Positions 1 to 5,626 are shown, counted from the first letter of the stretch. The stretch: DNA of 5,658 nucleotides from Thermotogaceae bacterium (GCA_021161105.1 JAGHBG010000166.1:1-5658), one strand, 5' to 3'. Notes: a model not told the origin generated them from the letters alone. Numbers and translations are program-made.

Positions 1-135
1 ATGATACACGAGCATATAGGGTCATTCCCAGTTTTGCTAATGGAGGAATGGATGATGGGATATGATCTTGTAATGAAGTTCACTAACTCTTTCTTGAAAA
101 CTGGGTACTATGTCCAGACCAAGTGCCTAAAATAG
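1..135 (+). other. Doubtful ORF tail at the window edge, possibly a decayed gene
   Basis: A 44-codon open frame runs from an ATG at base 1 to a TAG at 133-135; because it touches the window edge it may be the end of a longer gene. The product contains MEEWMMGYDLV and ends YYVQTKCLK, and I do not recognise it. The +3 frame of the same stretch also gives protein-like segments (IPSFANGGMDDGI before a stop at 63-65, then PDQVPKIVYVKTSKNIIDG around 111-167), so this could be a gene broken by frameshifts. Bases 136-272, up to the end of the kinase gene, show no other gene, RNA or convincing terminator. Confidence that anything here is coding is low. Confidence 0.15.
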
Positions 136-272
136 TGTATGTAAAAACGTCAAAAAACATTATTGATGGTTGTACCAAACAAATCGCACCTTTTCATATA
201 TGTTGACATAACAAATGCGGTTGAGAGTATAAATATTTGTTTCCCCTATTTTTGGACAAGTCTCAAAGGGAT

Positions 273-1532
273 TCATGGAAGTTCTGTAGCGTGCCAGTAT
301 TTCTTTTTGAAGTCTTCTGGGGTCATCTTCGCCAGTTTTGCCAGTTTTTCAAGTTTCTCTTTGTCCTCCAAGTCTTCCTTCTCCAGCCTTATCATGTACT
401 TTCTTGTAACCTTGTAGTCTTCGGAGTGTATATCAACAATCCTGACCTTTGTTCTCTTTGCCTTTGGATCCATAAAAGCATCAAAGGGCAGAATCTTTAT
501 TCTTCCATTTGAGATGCAAACCATACCTCCCGGAAGGTCAGGATAATCTCCAAGAAGGAACCTCACTGCGCCATAACCAAGAGTTCTGGTGTAGTCTATC
601 TCAAACGGGATTGGTCTTGCACTTCTGAGCTCGTACCCAATGGTGACATCGACTATACGAATTTTCTCTCCTCTTTCTGCGAATCTCTTCTCTATAGCTC
701 TCTTAAGAATGGTTGCAAGTGGAATTTCTGCAAGCCTAAGATGTCCATGAGGATCCTTTTCCACAATTACACCAGGGATATTTGCAAGTTCCTCTGGATC
801 CATCTTTTCAGTTATCCCTTCTCCCACAACAGCGACACCGTCATTCCTTCCCATGAGCTTTCTCTTCAAAAGGGCTCCATCGAGCACATCACAAACCTCT
901 TCAAGTGTGACTCCTTCCCTGAATTCCTCTGGAATGATGGTAATGGTGGCACTTGCCGCTTTTCCAACTCCCAATGCCAGGTGACCGGCCTCTCTTCCCA
1001 TCATTGCCACGAAATACCATCTATCAGTTGTTCTCGAATCTTGCATAAGGTTATACACCAGTTCTGTCGCCACATGTCGCGCAGTTTCGAAACCAAATGT
1101 GGGCATGTTGTCGGGAAGCGGAAGATCGTTGTCAATGGTTTTAGGAACATGAACTACCTTTATCTCTCCCTTAGACTTTTCGCTCACTTTGCTTGCAGAA
1201 AATGCGGTGTCATCTCCACCAATTGTAACAAGATACTTTATCCCAAGTTTTTTAAGGGTTTTCACTGTGGACTCAAGTGACTCCTCGGATTTCGCTGGAT
1301 TCACCCTTGATGTTCTGAGTATGGATCCACCTTCGATATGTATTCTCGAAACATCCTCGATGGAAAGTTTTTTCACCATGTCTGTATTTCCTTTCACCAA
1401 ATGTTTGAAGCCATCGTAAATACCGATAACCTCTAGGCCATTGTTTATGGCTTCAATAGTAATAGAACTGATCACACTGTTGATTCCCGGAGCGGGACCA
1501 CCCCCAACCAGTATTCCCACTCTTTCGACCAT
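273..1532 (-). CDS. pfp: Pyrophosphate-dependent 6-phosphofructokinase
   Basis: Phosphorylates fructose 6-phosphate to fructose 1,6-bisphosphate in the cytoplasm, using PPi instead of ATP, so the glycolytic step is reversible and saves ATP. The 419-residue length equals the T. maritima PPi enzyme as I recall it. Visible motifs in order: GGGPAPGIN at 10-18 (phosphoryl-donor loop), GGDDT at 105-109, PKTIDND at 130-136 with the catalytic base Asp134, and MGREAG at 178-183 (sugar-phosphate site). Asp108 and Lys131 are the two residues that mark PPi enzymes; ATP-dependent enzymes have Gly at both places. The C-terminus is Lys/Glu-rich and ends WHATELP. The ATG at 1532 is chosen because a GAGGAGGG ribosome site lies seven bases upstream and the N-terminus fits the family. 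It is monocistronic here. Its base composition is clearly richer in GC than its neighbours, which may reflect high expression or transfer. The functional call is very secure. Confidence 0.97.
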   Translation of the reverse strand: MVERVGILVGGGPAPGINSVISSITIEAINNGLEVIGIYDGFKHLVKGNTDMVKKLSIEDVSRIHIEGGSILRTSRVNPAKSEESLESTVKTLKKLGIKYLVTIGGDDTAFSASKVSEKSKGEIKVVHVPKTIDNDLPLPDNMPTFGFETARHVATELVYNLMQDSRTTDRWYFVAMMGREAGHLALGVGKAASATITIIPEEFREGVTLEEVCDVLDGALLKRKLMGRNDGVAVVGEGITEKMDPEELANIPGVIVEKDPHGHLRLAEIPLATILKRAIEKRFAERGEKIRIVDVTIGYELRSARPIPFEIDYTRTLGYGAVRFLLGDYPDLPGGMVCISNGRIKILPFDAFMDPKAKRTKVRIVDIHSEDYKVTRKYMIRLEKEDLEDKEKLEKLAKLAKMTPEDFKKKYWHATELP

Positions 1533-1538
1533 TTCAAT

Positions 1539-1546
1539 CCCTCCTC
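1539..1546 (-). promoter_or_regulatory. Ribosome binding site of the phosphofructokinase gene
   Basis: GAGGAGGG on the minus strand, ending six bases before the ATG at 1532. It is a strong match to the 16S rRNA anti-Shine-Dalgarno sequence and fixes the start of the kinase; no competing in-frame start has such a site. Confidence 0.85.
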
Positions 1547-1567
1547 TTGTTCATATCTTGAAAATAC

Positions 1568-1597
1568 ATTTTACCAACTTTTCCACAAGAATGTTAG
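1568..1597 (-). promoter_or_regulatory. Candidate sigma-70-type promoter of the phosphofructokinase gene
   Basis: On the minus strand CTAACA (1597-1592, four of six matches to TTGACA) is followed after 18 bases by TAAAAT (1573-1568, five of six matches to TATAAT). Transcription would begin near 1561 and give a leader of about 30 bases containing the ribosome site. The match was found by eye in AT-rich DNA, so chance is a real alternative. Confidence 0.45.
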
Positions 1598-1677
1598 ATA
1601 CTCTCTTCGGGTTGTAAAACTTTTATCAAATTATTCCGAGCCTTAGAATTCGTGAAATTGCTTTATAGCTTTGAAGA

Positions 1678-1707
1678 AGTAACTTACCTTTCCTTGCATA
1701 GTAACTT
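1678..1707. repeat. Direct repeat AGTAACTT, two copies 22 bases apart
   Basis: AGTAACTT occurs at 1678-1685 and again at 1700-1707, so start-to-start spacing is 22 bases, close to two turns of the helix. Each copy is followed by a pyrimidine-rich run with CTTTCC or TTCCC. It lies about 80 bases upstream of the candidate kinase promoter. Same-face spacing would suit a dimeric regulator, but no regulator gene is present and an eight-base repeat may be chance. Confidence 0.3.
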
Positions 1708-1747
1708 TCCCACACAAGTAGAAACTGTATGCGCAGCAGAAATCATG

Positions 1748-1774
1748 AAAAAAACAGGTACCCACAGGAAACCT
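1748..1774 (-). terminator. Rho-independent terminator of the DUF72/PfpI-peroxiredoxin operon
   Basis: On the minus strand AGGTTTCC (1774-1767) pairs with GGGTACCT (1763-1756) around the three-base loop TGT: six Watson-Crick pairs, one G-T pair and one T-T mismatch. It is followed by G and then seven T (1754-1748). Orientation and position, about 120 bases past the TAA of the PfpI-peroxiredoxin gene, fit the end of that operon. It also lies about 215 bases upstream of the kinase start, so it would insulate the kinase from read-through. Confidence 0.6.
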
Positions 1775-1832
1775 CATACAGAGTCAGTGAATATACCCTC
1801 TCATTTTCCAAAGAATCCTTATCACATCATTG

Positions 1833-1856
1833 ATTTTATATACCTATTTATAAAAT
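1833..1856. repeat. Perfect AT-only inverted repeat, possible operator
   Basis: ATTTTATA (1833-1840) and TATAAAAT (1849-1856) are exact inverse complements around an eight-base spacer. There is no GC in the arms and no following T-run, so it is not a terminator. It lies just downstream of the PfpI-peroxiredoxin stop. It could be an operator or simply an AT-rich coincidence. Confidence 0.25.
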
Positions 1857-1892
1857 TTCCGCTTTGATGCCCCTTATATTACAAATCTAAAC

Positions 1893-2846
1893 TTACATTA
1901 ATTTTCCAATTTCCTTTTTTACAGCGTCGACATGACCTTTTACCCTGACGTTCTTCCAACTTTTAATTATCTTTTCATCAGGATTTATTATGAAAGTAGA
2001 CCTGTTGATTTTGTTACCTTGCTTTATAGCTCCTAATTTTCGGGCAAGTTCTTTTTCTTTATCTGAAATGAACTTGACTTTAAGGTTGTGCTTCTTTTTA
2101 AAATTAGTTAAAGCCTCTGGACTATCAGGAGATACTCCTATAATGTTAATTCCTTTTTTCCTGAAAAATCCCATGTTTTCTGAAAAGTCCTTTGCTTCCC
2201 TTGTGCACCCGGGTGTATTAGCTTTCGGGAAGAAGTAAAGTACTGTCCATTTTCCCTTAAGATCATTGGATGTTACTTTTCTACCTTCTTCATCCACAAG
2301 TTCAAATTCTGGAAGATTATTTTGAGCATTTACTTCTTTATTTATTTTCTTCAATTCTTTAATTAAAGCGGGCAGAAGTTTGGGAAGATCTGCTGGAGCA
2401 CGTGAAGTTACTATTCTTTTATCTACCACTACTGCTTTGTCCACCCATTTTGCACCTGCATTTATTACATCATCCTTTATTGAATAAAAAGATGTCATTG
2501 TTACACCCTTAACTATACCGGAAGATATTAAAACATGAGGACCATGGCATATTGAACCAATGATTCCACCATTTTTATAAACCTCTCTAACAATTTTGTT
2601 AATCTCCTCATATCTTCTTAGTTTATCAGGAGCATAACCACCAGGAATGAAAACACCAGAGTAATCAGAAGGATTTAAATCTTTTACCTCAAGTTTTACA
2701 TCGTAAGCGGTTCCATTTTTTCCCGTTTTTCTTCCTTTTTTTGGTGCAGCTACATCAACTTCGAATCCCTCTTCCTGCATCCTGAGGTATGGATAGTAAA
2801 ACTCAAGATCTTCATAACCATCCTCAAGAAGAATCAATATTTTCAC
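1893..2846 (-). CDS. Fusion of PfpI/DJ-1 family domain and BCP/PrxQ-like peroxiredoxin
   Basis: A 317-residue cytoplasmic protein with two complete domains. Residues 1-168 are PfpI/DJ-1 (reported in this family as intracellular protease or protein deglycase): the triad-type residues Glu12, Cys100 and His101 sit at the same numbers as in the Pyrococcus PH1704 protease as I recall it, with the nucleophile elbow SICHGPH at 98-104. Residues 178-317 are a thiol peroxidase of the BCP/PrxQ class, reducing H2O2 and organic peroxides: PEFELVDEEG, then PxxxTxxC at 207-214 with peroxidatic Cys214, and a supporting Arg282 in NRSTFIINPD. A short linker, near NKEVNAQNN, joins them. The usual resolving cysteine five residues after the first is Lys219, and Cys100 and Cys214 are the only cysteines. 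The GTG at 2846 is chosen over TTG 2864 and ATG 2861 because GGAGG lies eight bases before it and the N-terminus MKILILLEDGYED is exactly family-like. It is the second gene of an operon with the DUF72 gene, overlapping it by 23 bases. Domain calls are firm; joint function is unknown. Confidence 0.92.
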   Translation of the reverse strand: MKILILLEDGYEDLEFYYPYLRMQEEGFEVDVAAPKKGRKTGKNGTAYDVKLEVKDLNPSDYSGVFIPGGYAPDKLRRYEEINKIVREVYKNGGIIGSICHGPHVLISSGIVKGVTMTSFYSIKDDVINAGAKWVDKAVVVDKRIVTSRAPADLPKLLPALIKELKKINKEVNAQNNLPEFELVDEEGRKVTSNDLKGKWTVLYFFPKANTPGCTREAKDFSENMGFFRKKGINIIGVSPDSPEALTNFKKKHNLKVKFISDKEKELARKLGAIKQGNKINRSTFIINPDEKIIKSWKNVRVKGHVDAVKKEIGKLM

Positions 2847-3573
2847 TTTTCTCGCCTCCATCAAGTATTTTCTTTAAGAAAATGGCGTTTTTTAAAGCAT
2901 AACCTTCAAAATCGTTATTAAAGAAAATAAAACTTTCTGCTTTCATGTTTAATATCTTTTTTGCAATATCTTTTAACTGAGTTTCGGTGTATTCAGAAGC
3001 ATATAATCTTTCTGGCCCATGAAATCTAAAATATGCAAATGATGCGGTTTCTACCCAGGGACTTTTGAATTTCTTTGAATCCGTTATACAGAGTGCTACA
3101 TTATATTTTTCGAGAATAGAATACGTCTCGTTATTAAACCAGCTTTTATGACGAAACTCAATTGCGTGTTTAATATCTTTTGGGAGAAACTCGAGGAACG
3201 CCTTTAAAAGATTTAAATTCTTTCGTAAAGATGGGGGTAATTGCCATAGAATTGGCCCTAATTTGTTTTCAAGAAGTGAAACTCTTTCTACAAATCTGTC
3301 TAAATCATCTTTTATATCTACCAGTTTTTTCTTGTGTGTTATAACTTTTGATCCTTTAACAGCAAATGTAAAACCTTCCGGGACTTTATTTTTCCAGCCT
3401 TTAACCATGTTTTTAAAGGGAAGCCTGTAAAATGTTGAATTTATTTCAACAATATCAAACCATCTGGCATAATAAGAAAGCCATGACCTTTTCTCCAGAT
3501 TTTCAGGGTAAAAAATTTTTACCCAATGCGAATAACTCCATCCGGAGGTTCCAATATGATAAAGCTTACTCAT
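2824..3573 (-). CDS. DUF72 (YecE-like) family protein
   Basis: A 249-residue cytoplasmic protein of the DUF72 family, which adopts a TIM-barrel-like fold and has no settled biochemical function. Family signatures run through it in order: HIGTSGWSY near the N-terminus, EINSTFYRLP (about 45-54), FAVKGSKVITH (about 71-81), LWQLPPS (about 108-114), IEFRHKSW (about 133-140), YFRFHG (about 176-181) and FIFFNNDFEGYALKNA near the C-terminus. All usual blocks are present and the length is normal. The ATG at 3573 is preferred over the in-frame ATG at 3597 because homologues usually start just before the GTSGW block and because a TATAAT box falls inside the eight extra codons. It is first in an operon with the PfpI-peroxiredoxin gene, which suggests a stress-related role, as inference only. 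No Shine-Dalgarno sequence precedes either start. Confidence 0.93.
   Translation of the reverse strand: MSKLYHIGTSGWSYSHWVKIFYPENLEKRSWLSYYARWFDIVEINSTFYRLPFKNMVKGWKNKVPEGFTFAVKGSKVITHKKKLVDIKDDLDRFVERVSLLENKLGPILWQLPPSLRKNLNLLKAFLEFLPKDIKHAIEFRHKSWFNNETYSILEKYNVALCITDSKKFKSPWVETASFAYFRFHGPERLYASEYTETQLKDIAKKILNMKAESFIFFNNDFEGYALKNAIFLKKILDGGEKSENIDSS
2855..2859 (-). promoter_or_regulatory. Ribosome binding site inside the DUF72 gene that decides the fusion gene's start
   Basis: GGAGG on the minus strand, eight bases before the GTG at 2846 and lying within the last codons of the DUF72 gene. It contains part of the alternative upstream ATG (2861), which itself has only A-rich sequence before it. 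This favours GTG initiation and translation coupled to the upstream gene. Confidence 0.7.
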
Positions 3574-3582
3574 CACAACAAA

Positions 3583-3612
3583 ATTATACCGAATCATATA
3601 GTGTTTTTTGAA
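3583..3612 (-). promoter_or_regulatory. Candidate promoter of the DUF72/PfpI-peroxiredoxin operon
   Basis: A perfect TATAAT on the minus strand (3588-3583) is preceded, after 18 bases, by TTCAAA (3612-3607, four of six matches to TTGACA). Expected initiation near 3577-3575 falls only a few bases before the ATG at 3573, which would make the transcript almost leaderless and would explain why no ribosome site is seen. The -10 match is exact; the -35 match is modest. Confidence 0.5.
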
Positions 3613-3635
3613 ATTTTTAGTGAAAACCTGGTTTG

Positions 3636-3644
3636 TGATATTAT
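3636..3644 (+). promoter_or_regulatory. Candidate extended -10 promoter of the nucleoside hydrolase remnant-tatD-gdpD operon
   Basis: TGATATTAT is an extended -10 element (TGn followed by TATTAT, five of six matches). No good -35 lies at normal spacing, which extended -10 promoters tolerate. Initiation near 3651 would give a leader of about 27 bases with AGGAGA at 3661-3666. It is divergent from the promoter at 3583-3612, and both fit in the roughly 100-base gap. Confidence 0.4.
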
Positions 3645-3677
3645 CTATTCGAAACTTTTCAGGAGACAGCGATTGAT

Positions 3678-4097
3678 ATGAAGAGAAAGATCATCCCTGA
3701 CTGTGATCCCGAACATGGTGATGTAATAGCAATGATTACGGCAGGACTTTCTGATGATATCGAACTTTTAGGAATCACAACGGTAGCAGGAAATTCTTAC
3801 CTTGAAAACATCACAAAGAACGCACTTATAATATTAGAACTTGCAGGAATAGATATAGAGATTCATCCAGGACAGCAAGACTTCTTGTTAAAGAATCAAG
3901 TTGTTGCTCATGATATTCATGGATATTCCGGACTTGAAGGAGCAAATCTAAGAAAACCTTCAAGAGCGTCTTCAAAAGAAGTTGCTGTTCACTTTATGGC
4001 AAAAATGCTAGAAGAGAATAAAGAAGCCAAATTTCCGTGTTCTTGCAAAAATGGACAGAAAAAGATTTATAGGCCTTTTGAAGAAAAGATGACATAA
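3678..4097 (+). pseudogene. Nucleoside hydrolase (IUNH family), internally deleted and frameshifted
   Basis: The 139-codon frame is the first third or so of an inosine-uridine preferring nucleoside hydrolase, an enzyme of about 310 residues that splits ribonucleosides into base and ribose. Preserved are DCDP at 8-11, the GN pair at 38-39, and DIHGYSGLEGA at 79-89. From about residue 117 the sequence stops resembling the family. The +1 frame at 4024-4092 reads KPNFRVLAKMDRKRFIGLL, which looks like the C-terminal end of the same family. So about 170 middle codons appear deleted, with a frame change at the join near 4020; regions supplying the later catalytic and calcium-binding residues are gone. 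The metal/ribose motif is also damaged: the family's DxDPGxDD reads DCDPEHGD, with Gly12 replaced by Glu and Asp14 by Gly. The start at 3678 has AGGAGA eleven bases upstream. It precedes tatD on the same strand. No catalytic activity is expected; a residual small protein could still be made. Confidence 0.8.
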
Positions 4098-4151
4098 AGA
4101 CTGTGTTCGGTTACAATATTCACTGGAATAAAGATTGGGAGGGAATCGAAG

Positions 4152-4916
4152 TTGAAAATAGTTGATACACACGCACATATTCATTTTCCGAGATGTGAAA
4201 CGGATGTTGAAGATATTATCTCGAGGTTTAAAGAAAACGGAGGGACATTTTTATTAAATATAGGCATAGACATTGAAGACTCTAAAAAAGCTATTGAATA
4301 TGCCGAAAAATATGATTTTTACGCTGCTGTCGGCGTACACCCGCATGAATCTAAAAATGCTGGTGAGACTTTTTTGCAAGATTTAATGAAGCTTGCGCAA
4401 GATAGCAAGGTATTAGCTATAGGTGAAATGGGGCTTGATTACTACAGGAACTTATCACCGAAGGAAGTTCAGAAGGAAATCTTCCAAGCGCAGATAGATT
4501 TAGCAACTGCTCTCGGGAAACCAATTGTTGTCCATATAAGGGACGCCTATGAAGATGCATATCAAATACTTAAGAATTCGGACCTGCCTGATCCTCCCGG
4601 TATTATTCATGCTTTTTCCGCTGACGCTGAGTGGGCTTTAAAGTTCGTAAAGTTAGGCTTCTTTCTTGGAATAGGTGGGCCTGTAACTTATCCAAAGAAT
4701 GAGAAATTAAGAGATGCTATAAAAGCTGTTGGAATAGACAATATATTGACGGAAACGGATTGCCCGTATCTTCCGCCTCAGAAGTACAGAGGTAAAAGGA
4801 ATGAACCATCTTATGTAAAATATGTTCTTGAAAAAATAGCAGATGTTCTACAAATGCCAGTTGATTTGGTTGCAGAGAAAATCTACAAAAATGTCCGGGA
4901 GGTGTTTTCATTATGA
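4152..4916 (+). CDS. tatD: TatD-family metal-dependent hydrolase (putative DNase)
   Basis: A 254-residue cytoplasmic TIM-barrel enzyme of the TatD/YcfH group in the amidohydrolase superfamily; studied members are Mg-dependent 3'-5' deoxyribonucleases linked to DNA turnover and oxidative-damage repair. All metal ligands are visible: His7 and His9 in DTHAHIHF, Glu92 in GEMGLDYY, His128 in VVHIRDA, His153 in IIHAFS, and Asp203 in TETDCPYL. Also present are GVHPHE at 61-66 and the family's RGKRNEPSYV at 213-222. Length is typical. The start is TTG at 4152, giving MKIVDTHAH, with GGAGG nine bases upstream; there is no nearer ATG. It lies 54 bases after the broken nucleoside hydrolase frame, and its stop overlaps the next gene's start in ATGA, so the two are probably translated together. 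The true substrate is not decided by sequence. Confidence 0.95.
   Translation: MKIVDTHAHIHFPRCETDVEDIISRFKENGGTFLLNIGIDIEDSKKAIEYAEKYDFYAAVGVHPHESKNAGETFLQDLMKLAQDSKVLAIGEMGLDYYRNLSPKEVQKEIFQAQIDLATALGKPIVVHIRDAYEDAYQILKNSDLPDPPGIIHAFSADAEWALKFVKLGFFLGIGGPVTYPKNEKLRDAIKAVGIDNILTETDCPYLPPQKYRGKRNEPSYVKYVLEKIADVLQMPVDLVAEKIYKNVREVFSL
4897..4904 (+). promoter_or_regulatory. Ribosome binding site of the glycerophosphodiesterase gene
   Basis: GGGAGGTG lies eight bases before the ATG at 4913 and inside the last codons of tatD. It supports this start and efficient re-initiation at the four-base overlap. Confidence 0.8.
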
Positions 4917-5626
4917 GAATTTACGGTCATAGAGGTTATGATGCTAAATATCCAGAAAACACGATTTTATCTTTTAAAAAAGCTTTCGAATTTGGTGCTG
5001 ATGGGATAGAAACTGATGTGAGAACAACAAAAGATGGAAGACTTATCATTTTTCACGATGACGACTTAAAGAGAATATTCGGTATAGAAAAGACTTTTGA
5101 CGAAGTAACATTTGATGAGCTAAGAGAATTAGAGATTGATGGGGAAAAAGTGCCTACTCTTCAGGAAGTTCTTGATATAGTGCCAGAAAGTGGATATGGA
5201 ATTGTTGAAATAAAAGACAGAAAAGCAGCAAGTGAGGCAATAAGTGAGGTTTTGAGAAGGGAAATGGAAAACAGGGTTGTTTTCTCATCTTTCGATCATG
5301 AACTTATAAAAGATCTTATAAAACAATTTCCTGAACTGAATTTTGCTTTTTTGCTTGGTGAAAAGCAGAGAGAGCTTGATGCTCAAAAGCTTTTGGAAGA
5401 ATTTATCCTCCACAAGCCCCATTCCGTGCATATTCCCAAAGATGCCTTTGATATTTTTGGCGAAGAACAGGTTAGGAATTTTCTGAACTTTTTAAAGGAT
5501 GAAGGAATAGATATCTTTTTATGGAACACCAATGATGTTGAGTTTGTAAGAAAACATCTGGACTTGATTGATGCAGTTATTATTGATGAAGTGGAAAGAT
5601 TTGTTGAGGTTTTTAAAAGTAAATAA
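4913..5626 (+). CDS. Glycerophosphodiester phosphodiesterase, cytosolic (UgpQ-like)
   Basis: Hydrolyses glycerophosphodiesters, the deacylation products of phospholipids, to glycerol 3-phosphate and an alcohol. The 237-residue protein is a single GDPD TIM-barrel domain. Catalytic and metal residues are visible: His6 and Arg7 in GHRG, PENT at 14-17, Glu33 and Asp35 in GIETDV, the second catalytic histidine His48 in FHDD, and Glu99 and Lys101 in VEIKD. There is no signal peptide or membrane segment, so it acts in the cytoplasm, like UgpQ rather than periplasmic GlpQ. The length is normal and the gene complete, ending in TAA directly followed by a second TAA. Its ATG overlaps the tatD stop by four bases. 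No glycerol-phosphate transporter gene lies in the window. The exact substrate, for example glycerophosphocholine or another diester, cannot be read from sequence. Confidence 0.95.
   Translation: MRIYGHRGYDAKYPENTILSFKKAFEFGADGIETDVRTTKDGRLIIFHDDDLKRIFGIEKTFDEVTFDELRELEIDGEKVPTLQEVLDIVPESGYGIVEIKDRKAASEAISEVLRREMENRVVFSSFDHELIKDLIKQFPELNFAFLLGEKQRELDAQKLLEEFILHKPHSVHIPKDAFDIFGEEQVRNFLNFLKDEGIDIFLWNTNDVEFVRKHLDLIDAVIIDEVERFVEVFKSK

Larger units (their letters stand above)
1533..1892. other. 360-base intergenic region without a gene
   Basis: Both flanking genes read leftward, so this stretch should contain the end of the DUF72/PfpI-peroxiredoxin transcript and the promoter of the phosphofructokinase. 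From right to left it holds an AT-only inverted repeat (1833-1856), a rho-independent terminator (1748-1774), a direct repeat of AGTAACTT (1678-1707), the candidate kinase promoter (1568-1597) and the kinase ribosome site. A plus-strand open frame at 1652-1867 has no ribosome site and an unconvincing composition and is not called. I see no riboswitch or tRNA fold. Confidence 0.7.

Noticed and set aside
242..271. Hairpin just after the phosphofructokinase stop (TCCC pairing with GGGA)
   Set aside because: Only about four pairs around a loop of more than twenty bases and no T-run after it, so it does not qualify as a terminator.
163..512. Two overlapping plus-strand open frames rich in Phe and Ser
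   Set aside because: They are mostly antisense to the Lys/Glu-rich C-terminus of the kinase, which produces Phe/Ser-rich shadows.
741..1280. 179-codon plus-strand open frame
   Set aside because: It lies wholly opposite the phosphofructokinase gene, is rich in Cys, His and Ser as antisense frames tend to be, and shows no known motif or ribosome site.
1652..1867. 71-codon plus-strand open frame in the intergenic region
   Set aside because: It starts at a non-ATG codon without a ribosome site, matches no family, and runs across the minus-strand terminator hairpin and the AT palindrome.
1533..1892. Possible riboswitch or leader RNA upstream of the phosphofructokinase
   Set aside because: Apart from the terminator hairpin, which fits the upstream operon, I found no stacked conserved helices or recognisable aptamer core.
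1990..2238. 82-codon plus-strand open frame
   Set aside because: It is antisense to the peroxiredoxin domain, whose motifs clearly mark the minus strand as coding.
4717..4911. 64-codon minus-strand open frame
   Set aside because: It is antisense to the C-terminus of tatD and has no motif or ribosome site.
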